From: Isoptericola sediminis
GTDB lineage: Bacteria; Actinomycetota; Actinomycetes; Actinomycetales; Cellulomonadaceae
DNA length: 64,000 bases
NCBI RefSeq assembly: GCF_013085345.1
Contig: NZ_JABFAJ010000010.1
Span: 62,001-126,000, forward strand
Reading direction: 5' to 3'
Both the position numbers and the translations under genes were made by a program. The notes beneath the pieces are model-generated. The model was not told the origin of the DNA. It was given only the letters and a program-made list of their open reading frames with translations, and searched no databases. Positions 53,288-62,479 of this stretch are shown here, piece after piece. Position 1 is the first letter of the stretch. The number at the start of each line of letters is the position of its first letter.

Positions 53288-53613
53288 GCCAGCAGTCCAC
53301 GACCGACCCGGCGATGCAGAACGGCGTGCCGGCACGGAGCCGTGAGGAGCTCCAGGCCGACGTCGTCGACGCCCGCCGCGAGCTGGGTGACGCCCTCGAC
53401 GCGCTGACCACGCGCCTCTCCCCCGCCCACCAGGCGTCACGGCTGGCGCACGGCACGAGGCAGGCCGCGACGGACGCGCGGGGCCTGTTCGACGGGACCG
53501 GTCTGCCCGACGACGCACCCCGGTCGCGCAACGTCAAGATCCTCCTGGGCGCGGCGGCCCTCGGCGCGGCAGCCCTGACCGCACTCGTCGTCCGGGCGGT
53601 CGCTCGACGCTGA
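53284..53613 (+). CDS. DUF3618 membrane protein
   Basis: The 109-residue protein has the DUF3618 N-terminal pattern SREELQADVVDARRELGDALDALTTRL followed by a linker and one C-terminal membrane helix (ILLGAAALGAAALTALVVRAV). It is usually paired with the holin-like partner, as here, and the pair may shape or tether the membrane. The function is unknown. Confidence 0.87.
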   Translation: MSQQSTTDPAMQNGVPARSREELQADVVDARRELGDALDALTTRLSPAHQASRLAHGTRQAATDARGLFDGTGLPDDAPRSRNVKILLGAAALGAAALTALVVRAVARR

Positions 53614-53674
53614 GCGACGCCGGCGCGCCGACCGTCCGGGCCCCTCGTCGGGCGCCCGCCGCGGCTGGTGCGCC

Positions 53675-53929
53675 CTACTTGTTCTGGTCGCCCGCGCTGT
53701 CGGGCGTACCGCCCGCGTTCGCCGCGGCCTCCGCCTCGGCGGCGTCCGACGCGGCACCGAGCAGCGCCCGGACCTCGGACTCCTTGTAGCGGCGATGGCC
53801 ACCCAGCGTGCGGATCGACGAGAGCTTGCCGGCCTTGGCCCACCTCGTGACCGTCTTCGGGTCGACACGGAACAGGCTGGCCACCTCGGCGGGCGTCAAC
53901 AGGACCTCGGAGTCACCGTGGAACGACAT
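53675..53929 (-). CDS. bldC: BldC-type MerR-like developmental regulator
   Basis: The 84-residue protein begins MSFHGDSEVLLTPAEVASLF and continues RVDPKTVTRWAKAGKLSSIRTLGGHRRY, the single MerR-type winged helix of BldC. An Ala/Glu-rich tail of about 20 residues follows. In Streptomyces BldC binds DNA head-to-tail as an oligomer and controls the onset of development. In non-sporulating actinomycetes it is a conserved regulator of unclear role. ATG 53929 follows AGGAGGTG. The order bldC, DUF3073, purM, purF matches Streptomyces. Confidence 0.92.
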   Translation of the reverse strand: MSFHGDSEVLLTPAEVASLFRVDPKTVTRWAKAGKLSSIRTLGGHRRYKESEVRALLGAASDAAEAEAAANAGGTPDSAGDQNK

Positions 53930-54301
53930 CCCCTGCACCTCCTGGCATGCGACCGGTCCGGACGGCGCCCGGACAGCTCGACGGCCGTGTCTTGCCATTG
54001 TGGGCAGAAAGTGGGATTGAGGCGACTTGAACCGTCGAGCCCGCCTCGCACCGCTGGTCCGGGCTGTCCGCGACGTCCCCCGTGCCGACCGCCTCGCCAC
54101 ACTCCGATCGGTACGTGACATATGTCACGACGCGGCCCGGTACGGCGTCCACCCAGGACACGCCACCGCCGGAATGCCCGATCGAGTGGAGGGAATGCCT
54201 GAGCACCATGTACCGTTGGAACCTGAACAGACGAAATCTTCTCTCGGGGCCGCGCGTCTGGGACGTCGCCGCCCCGCTCCTACGTTGAGGGGGTCGGAGC
54301 C
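53930..54301. promoter_or_regulatory. Divergent bldC/DUF3073 control region
   Basis: The 372-bp gap has no gene I can support. CGTGACATATGTCACG (54114-54129) is a perfect 16-bp palindrome of the CRP/GlxR GTGA-N6-TCAC type. It lies about 185 bp upstream of bldC and about 170 bp upstream of the DUF3073 gene, so it could serve either. No clear promoter hexamers are placed next to it. Confidence 0.55.
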
Positions 54302-54502
54302 ATGGGCCGCGGCCGTCAGAAGGCTAAGCAGACCAAAGTTGCTCGCGCGCTGAAGTACTACAGCCCTGAGACGAACTACCACGCGCTGGAGCAGGAGCTG
54401 AAGGCCTCCCAGACCGACGTCGTCACCGACGACCGGTGGGGAAGCACCGCGGACTCCGCCTACGACAACGACGCGGACTGGGACGACGACCGACGATACT
54501 GA
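54302..54502 (+). CDS. DUF3073 protein
   Basis: The 66-residue protein starts GRGRQKAKQTKVARALKYYS, with a basic N-terminal half, then an acidic Asp/Tyr-rich end (SAYDNDADWDDDRRY). This is the small actinobacterial DUF3073 family, of unknown function, always near purM. The basic/acidic halves suggest nucleic-acid or ribosome contact; that is speculation. GAGGGGGTCGGAGCC provides the ribosome site. Confidence 0.9.
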   Translation: MGRGRQKAKQTKVARALKYYSPETNYHALEQELKASQTDVVTDDRWGSTADSAYDNDADWDDDRRY

Positions 54503-54542
54503 CGCTCGACGGCACCCGGAGCGTCTCGGACGACCACCGAAG

Positions 54543-54568
54543 GGCCGGACGGTGAGCACCGTCCGGCC
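54543..54568. terminator. Bidirectional terminator between DUF3073 and purM
   Basis: GGCCGGACGGTG and CACCGTCCGGCC form a perfect 12-bp inverted repeat with a 2-nt centre (the functional loop would open one or two pairs). It lies in the 99-bp gap between the convergent genes. Confidence 0.75.
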
Positions 54569-54601
54569 TCTCGTGCACCTGGGGCCGGACGGCACCGCCG
54601 C

Positions 54602-55705
54602 TCAGCGGTAGTCGCCGACGAGCCGCACCGCGCCCGCCCGGACACCCTTCGTTCCTGCGACGAGGTCGTCGCCGGCGTCCGCGGGGTCGAGGGCCGCGAC
54701 CGTGCCCAGGGTCCAGGCGCGCACCCCCCGCTCCTGCAGCAGCGTGAGGGCGGCATCTGCGCCGTCCGCCGCGACGACCGCCACCATGCCGACACCGAGG
54801 TTGAGCGTGTTCTCCAGGTCGCCCCGCGGCACGTCGCCCAGGTCGCGCACCGTGCGGAAGACCGCGGGCACCTCCCAGCTGGACCGGTCGACCGTGGCGA
54901 CCGTGCCCACCGGCAGCACCCGTGCCAGGTTCGCCGCCAGTCCGCCGCCGGTGACGTGCGTGAACGCGTGCACCTGCGCGGCCTCGTCGCGGGCGAGCGC
55001 CAGGCAGTCGGCGGCGTAGACGCGCGTCGGCTCGAGCAGCTCCTCGCCCAGCGTCCGCCCGAACTCCTCGACGTGCCGGTCCAGCGCCCAGCCGGCATGC
55101 CTGATCACGGCACGCACCAGCGAGTAGCCGTTGGAGTGGACACCGCTGGATGCCATGCCGATCAGCACGTCCCCGGCCCGCACCCGGTCCGGTCCGAGCA
55201 CGTCGTCGGCCTCGACCACACCGGTGGCCGCGCCCGCCACGTCGTACTCGTCGGCGGCGAGCAGCCCGGGGTGCTCCGCGGTCTCCCCGCCGACCAGGGC
55301 GGTCCCGGCGACCTCGCAGGCGCGGGCGATCCCGCGGACGATGTCGGCCACCCGGTCGGGGACGACCTTGCCGGTCGCGATGTAGTCGGTCATGAACAGC
55401 GGCTCGGCACCCACCACGACGATGTCGTCGACGACCATGCCCACGAGGTCGAAGCCGATCGTGTCGTGGACGTCCAGGGCCTGGGCGATGGCGACCTTCG
55501 TGCCGACGCCGTCCGTCGAGGTCGCCAGCAACGGCTTGCGGTAGCGCGTCAGCGCCGATGCGTCGTACAGACCCGCGAACCCCCCGACACCACCGAGCAC
55601 CTCGGGCCCCTGGGTGCGGCGGACGGCGTCCTTCATCAGCTCGACGGCCCGGTCACCGGCTTCGGTGTCGACACCGGCGGCGGCATAGGTGAGGCGTTCG
55701 GTCAC
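54602..55705 (-). CDS. purM: Phosphoribosylformylglycinamidine cyclo-ligase (AIR synthetase)
   Basis: The 367-residue enzyme catalyses step five of purine synthesis, closing FGAM to AIR with ATP. It shows LLATSTDGVGTKVAIAQAL near residue 55, FDLVGMVVDDIVVVGAEPLFMTDYIATGK, GGETAEHPG near 135, GMASSGVHSNGYSL near 175, and THVTGGGLAANLARVLP. GTG 55705 is the natural start. It lies 44 bp downstream of purF on the same strand, making a purF-purM operon. Confidence 0.94.
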   Translation of the reverse strand: MTERLTYAAAGVDTEAGDRAVELMKDAVRRTQGPEVLGGVGGFAGLYDASALTRYRKPLLATSTDGVGTKVAIAQALDVHDTIGFDLVGMVVDDIVVVGAEPLFMTDYIATGKVVPDRVADIVRGIARACEVAGTALVGGETAEHPGLLAADEYDVAGAATGVVEADDVLGPDRVRAGDVLIGMASSGVHSNGYSLVRAVIRHAGWALDRHVEEFGRTLGEELLEPTRVYAADCLALARDEAAQVHAFTHVTGGGLAANLARVLPVGTVATVDRSSWEVPAVFRTVRDLGDVPRGDLENTLNLGVGMVAVVAADGADAALTLLQERGVRAWTLGTVAALDPADAGDDLVAGTKGVRAGAVRLVGDYR

Positions 55706-55749
55706 GTGTTCTTCAGACTCCTGGTCGGACGGTGGCGGGGTCGCCGGGG

Positions 55750-57297
55750 TCACGGGTGCTCGAGCGCCGACTGGCCGCCCACACCGACGGAGAGCTGGGA
55801 CAGCCCGTCCTCCGGGGCGCCGAGCGGCAGCTCGGACTGCTCGAGCAGGTGCTTGCCGAGCCGGTCCTCCTCGGGCAGCTCGATCGGGTACTCCCCGGTG
55901 AAGCACGCCGCGCACAGCCTCGAGGCGGGCTGCTCCGTCGCGGCGATCATGCCCTCGGTCGAGATGTAGCCCAGGGAGTCCGCCCCGAGCGACTGCCCGA
56001 TCTCGCTCGGGGTCAGGCCGTTGGCGATGAGCTCGGCACGGGAGGCGAAGTCGATGCCGTAGAAGCACGGCCACTTCACCGGCGGGGACGAGATGCGCAC
56101 GTGCACCTCGGCGGCGCCGGCCTCACGGAGCATCCGGATCAGCGCGCGCTGGGTGTTCCCCCGCACGATCGAGTCGTCGACGACGACGAGGCGCTTGCCG
56201 CGGATGACCTCGCGCAGCGGGTTGAGCTTCAGGCGGATGCCGAGCTGGCGCAGGGTGTCCGACGGCTGGATGAAGGTCCGGCCGACGTAGGCGTTCTTCG
56301 TCAGTCCCTGACCGAACGGGATCCCGGACTCGGCCGCGTACCCCGTCGCGGCCGGCGTGCCCGACTCCGGCACGGGCATGACCAGGTCGGCGTCCACGGG
56401 GTGCTCGCGCGCGAGGACGCGTCCCATCTCGACCCGGGCGGCGTGCACCGGTCGGCCCTGGATGGTGTTGTCCGGGCGGGCCAGGTACACGTACTCGAAC
56501 ACGCAGCCGGCGCGCTCGACCGGGGCGAACCGGGTGGAGCGCAGACCGTCGTCGTCGATGCAGATCAGCTCGCCGGGCTCGACCTCCCGCACGAAGGAGG
56601 CGCCCACGATGTCCAGGGCGGGCGTCTCGGAGGCGACCACCCAGCCCCGCTGCGTGCGGCCCAGCACGAGCGGCCGGACGCCCTGCGGGTCGCGGGCCGC
56701 GTAGAGGGCGTGCTCGTCCATGAACACCAGCGAGAAGGCGCCCCGCAGCCGCGGCAGCACCTCGAGCGCCGTCTGCTCCAGGGTGTGGTCCTCGTCGCCG
56801 GCCAGGAGCGCCGTGATGAGCGCGGTGTCGGTCGTGTTGCCGCGGGCCAGCTCGCCCCGGCGCTGGGCGCCGTACCGCTCGGCCACGAGGTCGACCAGCT
56901 CGGCGGTGTTGGTCAGGTTGCCGTTGTGCCCGAGGGCGACGGTCCCGGCCGCGGTCGCGCCGAGGGTCGGCTGCGCGTTCTCCCAGGTGACGCCGCCCGT
57001 GGTCGAGTACCGGCAGTGGCCGACGGCGATGTGCCCGGCCAGCGCGTTGAGCGCGGTCTCGTCGAAGACCTGGGAGACCAGGCCCATGTCCTTGTAGACC
57101 AGGATCTGCTCACCGTTGCTGGTGGCGATCCCGGCGGACTCCTGCCCCCGGTGCTGCAGGGCGTACAGGCCGAAGTAGGTGAGCTTCGCGACCTCTTCAC
57201 CGGGGGCCCAGACACCGAAGACCCCGCAGGCGTCCTGCGGGCCCTTCTCGCCGGGCAAGAGGTCGTGGTTCAGGCGGCCGTCGGGGCGCAAGGGCAT
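55750..57297 (-). CDS. purF: Amidophosphoribosyltransferase
   Basis: The 515-residue enzyme commits PRPP to purine synthesis. The glutaminase nucleophile Cys24 follows a short propeptide (GPQDACGVFGVW). GHCRYSTTGGVTWENAQP and the PRPP loop KRLVVVDDSIVRGNTQRAL are clear. Cysteines in VKWPCFYGIDF and RLCAACFTGEYP mark the 4Fe-4S type, as in Bacillus PurF. ATG 57297 was chosen; an in-frame GTG at 57315 has no ribosome site. Confidence 0.95.
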   Translation of the reverse strand: MPLRPDGRLNHDLLPGEKGPQDACGVFGVWAPGEEVAKLTYFGLYALQHRGQESAGIATSNGEQILVYKDMGLVSQVFDETALNALAGHIAVGHCRYSTTGGVTWENAQPTLGATAAGTVALGHNGNLTNTAELVDLVAERYGAQRRGELARGNTTDTALITALLAGDEDHTLEQTALEVLPRLRGAFSLVFMDEHALYAARDPQGVRPLVLGRTQRGWVVASETPALDIVGASFVREVEPGELICIDDDGLRSTRFAPVERAGCVFEYVYLARPDNTIQGRPVHAARVEMGRVLAREHPVDADLVMPVPESGTPAATGYAAESGIPFGQGLTKNAYVGRTFIQPSDTLRQLGIRLKLNPLREVIRGKRLVVVDDSIVRGNTQRALIRMLREAGAAEVHVRISSPPVKWPCFYGIDFASRAELIANGLTPSEIGQSLGADSLGYISTEGMIAATEQPASRLCAACFTGEYPIELPEEDRLGKHLLEQSELPLGAPEDGLSQLSVGVGGQSALEHP

Positions 57298-57370
57298 GTG
57301 TCGAGTATCCCACACACGTGTCCGGGGATCGTCGCCGCGGTCGTCCCCCGGGACGGCCGCGGCCCGACCG

Positions 57371-57742
57371 TCAGCGACGTCGCAGGCTGCGCCGGTCGGC
57401 GAGCACCGCGAGACCCCCCGCGAGGAGCACGAAGAGGGTCGTCGTGCCCAGCGTGAAGACGGAGACGAAGACGCCCGGCTTGAGCAGGAGGATCTCCTCG
57501 TCGACCGCGACGCTCGTGAGCCAGGTGCCGGCGACGACGCCGACCACGAGACCCACGATCGCGCCGACGGTGAAGAACGCGCGGTAGCGCGGAGCCCGGC
57601 GGACCCGGGTCGGGTCGACGAGCAGGTGGTCCTCCGCGTCGTCGTCGGCGACGGCGCCGCCGGACGTCACGCCCTGGTCCGGCCGGGTCTCCTCGACGGC
57701 GTCGGGGGTGTCGGCGGGCTGCTCGGGAGAGGTGCTGCTCAC
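57371..57742 (-). CDS. Two-helix membrane protein of unknown function
   Basis: The 123-residue protein starts at GTG 57742. About 50 acidic, probably disordered cytoplasmic residues precede two helices (AFFTVGAIVGLVVGVVAGTWL and GVFVSVFTLGTTTLFVLLAGGL) and a short basic end. I do not recognise a named family. It lies 73 bp upstream of purF on the same strand and may be in its operon. Confidence 0.78.
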   Translation of the reverse strand: MSSTSPEQPADTPDAVEETRPDQGVTSGGAVADDDAEDHLLVDPTRVRRAPRYRAFFTVGAIVGLVVGVVAGTWLTSVAVDEEILLLKPGVFVSVFTLGTTTLFVLLAGGLAVLADRRSLRRR

Positions 57743-57793
57743 CCGACGAGCCTATCGCCCCCGGCGACAGCACCCGGTGGCGAACCCGGCGGC

Positions 57794-57828
57794 CCGGGCG
57801 GGCGCGTCGTCATGACGCGCCCGCCCGG
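57794..57828. terminator. Terminator after the nuclease gene
   Basis: A perfect 15-bp stem (CCGGGCGGGCGCGTC with its complement) and a GTCAT loop lie 24 bp beyond the minus-strand nuclease stop. It isolates the nuclease from the purF unit. Confidence 0.8.
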
Positions 57829-57852
57829 ACCGCCGGTCGGCTCACCGGCAGG

Positions 57853-60423
57853 TCAGCCGCCGTGGGTGCCGCGCGCCTCGGCGACACGGTCCTCGGCCCA
57901 GGCCGGGGCACCCGGCACCAGGTCCAGCCCCACCAGCAGCGGGTCGTGGTCGGAGGACCGGAACGGCGACTCGTCGTACAAAAGGGTCACGTTGTCGTTG
58001 TACCGGGTGTACTCGTTCGCGACCGGCTCGTAGGCGTTGATGTTCCAGATGTCCGCGCCGGTGACGTCCTCGAGCGCGCCCTCCGAGGCGAGCACGTGGT
58101 CGAGCGAGCCGACCTGGCCGCCGTAGTTGTACGTGTACTCGCCGGTGGTCGGACCGAGGTCCGTGTACCCGGCCTCGGTCAGCACCATGATCGGGTCCTC
58201 CTGCTCGTAGGCGTTGAAGTCACCCACCAGCAGGACGCGGTCGGTGCGGGCGTCGGCCGCGACCTCGTCGGCGAACTCCACGAGCGCGGTCGCCTGGCGG
58301 ACGCGGGACTCGTTGTTGTTGCCCTGCCCGTCACCGCTGTCGACGTCCCCCGGCCACGGACCGAGCGAGCCCTTGGACTTGAAGTGGTTGGTGATCACCA
58401 CGACGTCGTCCACGGCGGCCGCCGTCTTGCCGCCCGCGGGCTGGAACACCTGGGCCAGCGGCTCACGGGCGTTCTGGAAGGCCACCGGGGCGTCGGTGAG
58501 GATCCGCGACTCGCCCACCGGCTCGGCACCGGCCGTGCGGTAGATGAACGCGTTGCGGATGACGTCCTCGTCCGCCGGCAGCTCGGCCGGCGAGGGGACG
58601 AACGCCCAGGTGTCGTCACCGTCGACCGCGTTGAGCGCGTCGACGAGGTCGGACAGCGCCTGGTCCCGGTCCTTGCCGAACGCGGCGGAGTTCTCGATCT
58701 CCTCCAGGGCCACGACGTCCGCGCCCAGAGCGCTGATGGCCGCGACGATCTTGGTCTCCTGGCGCTCGAGGTTCTCGGCGTCCGCGGCCCCGCGGGCCAG
58801 GCACCCGCCACGCACGCTGATCGGCTCGCCCTCGCGGTCCGTGTAGTACGAGCATCCGTCGAGCTGGTCGCCGGTGGTGGTGAAGTAGTTGAGCACGTTG
58901 AACGTCGCGACCTGCAGGTCACCGCCCACGTCCTGCGGCGAGGACTCGCGGGTGTTCTCGAAGGTCGCGGGCTGCACGCCGTCGGCGTTCTCCCCGGTGA
59001 GCTGCTGCTGCGGCTGGAACGACCAGGCGCCGTACCGGTAGTCGAGGACCACGGGACCGGTGAACGTCACGGAGGCCCCGACGCGCACCGGGTCGGTGCC
59101 GTTCAGCCAGGGCAGCGGCGTGCTGCTCCGCGAGGAGCTGCCGTAGTTCCACGACGACCCGTCGTCGAGCTGCACGGCGAGCGCCTCGTTCTCCGCCGCC
59201 TGCGCGGCCGCCTCGTCCGACCCGGGACGACCCGCCGACGTGGGCTGCACGAGGGGGCTGTCCCCGGCCGCCAGGCCGACGGTGCCGTAGGAGTTCGTCG
59301 AGTAGTTGTCGGTGACGGTGAACTCGCCCGCGGGCGCGAGGAGCATGTTCTCCAGCGCCTCGCGCTCGGGCTCGGTGGCGGGCCAGCCCGTGACCGTCGG
59401 CTCGACCGGTGCGGCGGCCTCGTCCAGCACCGTCCAGGACTCGGCGGAGACCTGGGTCAGCCCGTAGTAGTCGCCGGCCTCGCCGGTGACCTCGACGTGG
59501 TCGCCCACGGCGACCTCCTGGGCACCCGCACGGGTGTAGACGAACACCGCGTCCGAGGCGCCGGGGGTGGCGTCGTCGGCGGGGTCGCCGCCCGTGCCGG
59601 CGGTCTGCAGGGTGAAGCCGTCGAACCCGCCGGTCGGGTAGGCCGCCGTGACGACGCCGCGCGTGGTCACGTCCTGGCCGTCGAGCGGGGACGAGTCCCC
59701 CGTGCCCTGGATCTCGGCGATCGGCACGAGCTCGGGCTCCGGCTCGGGCTCGGGCTCCGGGTCGGTGCCCGGCGTCGTCCCGCTGTTCTGCGGGGTGGGC
59801 TCACCGGTCACGAAGTCCGCCGCGTTGTCCACGGTGTTCTTGTGCTCGACGCGGGCGACCGAGACGGCGTTGCTCGTCCCCGGCGCGGGGCCCGCACCGA
59901 GGAACGTGTTCGCCGAGCCCCAGCCGACCAGGTCGACGAGGTCGGCGACCTCGGCACAGGCGCTGCCGGTGCAGTCGAGACGGTCGGTGGAGCGGACCAG
60001 GGCCACCTCGGCGCCGGAGCCGGACATGAAGATGCCGCCCTCGACGTCCGGCGTCGGCAGGTCCGGCTGCGAGTCGTCGTTGCCCGGCGCCTGGGCGACG
60101 AGGAAGGACCCTCCGGCCGGGATCTCACCGGTGAGGTCCGTCTGGGAGGACCAGGTGGTCCCGCCGGCGGAGCCGTACTGCACGGACCAGCCGTCCAGGG
60201 AGACGGGCTCGTCACCGGGGTTGTACAGCTCGACGAAGTCGCGGTCGTAAGCGCCGCCGTTGTTGCCGCCGCCGCCGTAGACCTCGTCGATGAGGACGGG
60301 CGCGTCCACGGACGGCACAGCGGCCGCGGGGAGCGCGGCGACGGACGGGACGGCGAGGGTGGCCGCCAGCACCGCGGCGTACCCGGTACGGCGCGGGGGT
60401 CTGGCAGATGAGGTGCGGGTCAC
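57853..60423 (-). CDS. ExeM/NucH-type extracellular nuclease with lamin-tail domain
   Basis: The 856-residue secreted protein starts at GTG 60423 behind GGAGGATCAGC, with a signal peptide (TGYAAVLAATLAVPSVAALP). A lamin-tail domain occupies about residues 45-165 (VLIDEVYGGGGNNGGAYDRDFVELYN). A Pro-Glu repeat linker near 225 precedes an OB-fold region. The endonuclease/exonuclease/phosphatase domain runs from about 475 to 840: LQVATFNVLNYF, VVALEEIENSAAFG, VVVITNHFKSKG, LLVGDFNAYEQEDP and RSSDHDPLLVGL carry the metal and catalytic residues. It degrades extracellular DNA, perhaps for phosphate or nucleoside supply. No C-terminal sorting signal is seen, so it is probably released. Confidence 0.9.
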   Translation of the reverse strand: MTRTSSARPPRRTGYAAVLAATLAVPSVAALPAAAVPSVDAPVLIDEVYGGGGNNGGAYDRDFVELYNPGDEPVSLDGWSVQYGSAGGTTWSSQTDLTGEIPAGGSFLVAQAPGNDDSQPDLPTPDVEGGIFMSGSGAEVALVRSTDRLDCTGSACAEVADLVDLVGWGSANTFLGAGPAPGTSNAVSVARVEHKNTVDNAADFVTGEPTPQNSGTTPGTDPEPEPEPEPELVPIAEIQGTGDSSPLDGQDVTTRGVVTAAYPTGGFDGFTLQTAGTGGDPADDATPGASDAVFVYTRAGAQEVAVGDHVEVTGEAGDYYGLTQVSAESWTVLDEAAAPVEPTVTGWPATEPEREALENMLLAPAGEFTVTDNYSTNSYGTVGLAAGDSPLVQPTSAGRPGSDEAAAQAAENEALAVQLDDGSSWNYGSSSRSSTPLPWLNGTDPVRVGASVTFTGPVVLDYRYGAWSFQPQQQLTGENADGVQPATFENTRESSPQDVGGDLQVATFNVLNYFTTTGDQLDGCSYYTDREGEPISVRGGCLARGAADAENLERQETKIVAAISALGADVVALEEIENSAAFGKDRDQALSDLVDALNAVDGDDTWAFVPSPAELPADEDVIRNAFIYRTAGAEPVGESRILTDAPVAFQNAREPLAQVFQPAGGKTAAAVDDVVVITNHFKSKGSLGPWPGDVDSGDGQGNNNESRVRQATALVEFADEVAADARTDRVLLVGDFNAYEQEDPIMVLTEAGYTDLGPTTGEYTYNYGGQVGSLDHVLASEGALEDVTGADIWNINAYEPVANEYTRYNDNVTLLYDESPFRSSDHDPLLVGLDLVPGAPAWAEDRVAEARGTHGG

Positions 60424-60580
60424 GCTGATCCTCCAGGGCAGGGATGACAGGACGCCCAGCGAAGCAGCATCCTGTGAACCCCAGTTGAACCGCAGGTCAC
60501 GAGCGTGATGCCGACAGGGGGCGGGTGGCCGCGAGAGTAGCGGTCGGTACCGACGAAAGCACGGCGACAGGCCGTGTCGG

Positions 60581-60952
60581 TCAGCGCTCGCGCGCCGCCT
60601 GCAACGGCAGCCACGCGCTGAGGTCGGCGCGTTCCCCCGAGGCGCGGACCCTGCCCGCGGCCGCCGCGTCAGCCCAGCGGCTCCGTCCCGTGGCGAGGCC
60701 GAGCCAGGTGTCGACGTCGGTCTCGACGACGTTGGGCGGCGTCCCGCGGGTGTGCCGGGGCCCCGGGACTGCCTGGACGGCACCGGCCGGGGGCACGCGG
60801 ACCTCGACGGCGTTGCCGGGCGCGACGGCGGCCAGCTCCTCGAGGGTGAACCGCACCGCCGTCGTCGTCGTACGCCGGTCGGCGTCCCCGGCGAGCCAGG
60901 ACGCGACGGCGGCACGTCCGGTCGCCGGATCGGTCCGTCGTCGCGCAGGCAT
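60581..60952 (-). CDS. Sterol-carrier-family (SCP2-like) protein
   Basis: The 123-residue protein reads [64 protein letters not shown] and ends [15 protein letters not shown]. This is the compact SCP2-like family found near purF in actinobacteria. The hydrophobic pocket pattern suggests lipid or other ligand binding; no enzyme motif is present. ATG 60952 is the only reasonable start. Confidence 0.78.
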   Translation of the reverse strand: MPARRRTDPATGRAAVASWLAGDADRRTTTTAVRFTLEELAAVAPGNAVEVRVPPAGAVQAVPGPRHTRGTPPNVVETDVDTWLGLATGRSRWADAAAAGRVRASGERADLSAWLPLQAARER

Positions 60953-60974
60953 GGCGACACCATAGGCCGAACGG

Positions 60975-62450
60975 TCAGGGCGCGGTGAACAGCACCCGGC
61001 GGTCGGCCACCGACGCCTCGGCGAGGGTGACCTTGATCCGCTCGCCCAGCGGGAGCTCGGTGCCCTGGACCCGGGCCCGCACCGCCGGGTCGCGCAGCAT
61101 CACCTCGCCCCGCCGCAGGCCGTCCGGCCGGGGCTCCCCGCCGTCGTCGACCACCACGGCCTCGAAGCGGCGCCCCACCCGCGGGGCGAGCAGCGCCGCC
61201 TCGACGATGTCGATGCACGACCGCTCGAACGCGGCCTCGCGCGCCGTGGCCGCACCCATCGTGCCCGGCAGGTGCGGCAACGCCTCCAGCACCCACCCGG
61301 GGACGTCCCGGCCGGCCGACTGGGCGAGACAGACCTCCGTCGCGTACCGGTCCGCGAGGCGGCGCAGCGGTGCCGTCACGTGGGCGTACTCGGCCCCGAC
61401 GGCGGCGTGGCGGGCGTCGTCCGGCAACCCGACCCGCGCCCCGCCGCCGGGCCCGGGGACCCCGAAGGCCAGGTAGCCGGCCCCCCGGAAGAGGGTGGTC
61501 GCCTCGGTGAGGAAGGCCGCGTGCGCGGCACGGCGGGACTCGACGGTCGACAGCATCTCGCCGTACGGGACGTCGTCGGGCCAGTCGATCCCGAGCGCGG
61601 CCGCCGTGCGACGCAGCCGCCGGACGTCCTGCTCCTGGGCGGGCGGCAGCGTGCGCAGCAGACCCACACCGGCCTCGCGCATCAGCCGGGCCGCCGCGAT
61701 GCCCGTCAGCAGGGAGATCTGGGCGTTCCACGACTCGACGGGCAGCGTCCGGCGCAGCTCCAGGTCGAAGGAACCGTCCGCGCGCTGCACGACCTCCTGC
61801 TCGGGCACGTCGAGGGAGACCCCGCCGCGGTCCCGTTCGCGCTGCTGGCGCAGCCGCCCGACGTCGGCCAGGTGGACCAGGGACTCCGGCGCGGTGCCGG
61901 AGTCGAGCGCCGTCTGCGCCTCGCCGTAGGTCAGCCGGGCGCGGGAACGGACGACCGCGCGCGTCACGGAGACGCTGCCGATCTCACCGGAGGAGTCGAG
62001 GGAGACGGTCCACAGCACCACCGGCCGGTCCTCCTCCGGCAGCAGGCTCGCCGCGCCCTCGGACAGCACGGAGGGGTAGAGCAGCGAGCGGGTGTCGGGG
62101 CCGTAGTAGGTCACCCCGCGCCGGTGCACCTCGGTGTCGAGCGCCCCGCCGGGCGAGACGAAGGCCGCGGTGTCCGCGACGGCGTACCGCACGATGTACC
62201 CGTGACCCGAGCTGGCCACGTGGACGGCCTGGTCCAGGTCCTTCGACCCGGCCGGGTCGATCGTCACGAAGCCGATGTCCCGCCGGTCCTGGCGGAAGTC
62301 CTTCAGGTCGCCCCGCGCGGCGGCCTCGGCCTCCGCCCGCGCCTCGGCCGGGTACATCGCCGGGAGCCCGATCTCGGCACGTAGCGTCGCCAGCGCACTC
62401 CCGACGTCCTCGGGGGTGGCGGACGCGATCCGGAGCTGGCGGATGGGCAC
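60975..62450 (-). CDS. RNB-domain ribonuclease
   Basis: The 491-residue protein has an RNB catalytic domain: [21 protein letters not shown] near residue 60 contains the Asp cluster that binds Mg2+. [20 protein letters not shown] and [18 protein letters not shown] are further RNase II/R signatures. A short C-terminal S1-like barrel ([12 protein letters not shown] to [15 protein letters not shown]) follows; N-terminal cold-shock domains of RNase R are absent, as in the compact actinobacterial type. It degrades RNA 3' to 5'. GTG 62450 is the start giving [15 protein letters not shown]. Confidence 0.9.
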   Translation of the reverse strand: MPIRQLRIASATPEDVGSALATLRAEIGLPAMYPAEARAEAEAAARGDLKDFRQDRRDIGFVTIDPAGSKDLDQAVHVASSGHGYIVRYAVADTAAFVSPGGALDTEVHRRGVTYYGPDTRSLLYPSVLSEGAASLLPEEDRPVVLWTVSLDSSGEIGSVSVTRAVVRSRARLTYGEAQTALDSGTAPESLVHLADVGRLRQQRERDRGGVSLDVPEQEVVQRADGSFDLELRRTLPVESWNAQISLLTGIAAARLMREAGVGLLRTLPPAQEQDVRRLRRTAAALGIDWPDDVPYGEMLSTVESRRAAHAAFLTEATTLFRGAGYLAFGVPGPGGGARVGLPDDARHAAVGAEYAHVTAPLRRLADRYATEVCLAQSAGRDVPGWVLEALPHLPGTMGAATAREAAFERSCIDIVEAALLAPRVGRRFEAVVVDDGGEPRPDGLRRGEVMLRDPAVRARVQGTELPLGERIKVTLAEASVADRRVLFTAP

Positions 62451-62479
62451 GTCACGACGGTAGTGGGGCCTGCGCCTGA

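Noticed and set aside
52871-53613. Phage holin-like protein as sign of a prophage
   Set aside because: No terminase, capsid, integrase or lysin gene is near. The holin-family/DUF3618 pair is a normal chromosomal envelope gene pair in actinomycetes.
60424-61731. Upstream extension of the nuclease frame by 436 codons
   Set aside because: It lies opposite or inside the SCP-like and RNB genes and lacks coding character. GTG 60423 with GGAGG and a signal peptide is the real start.
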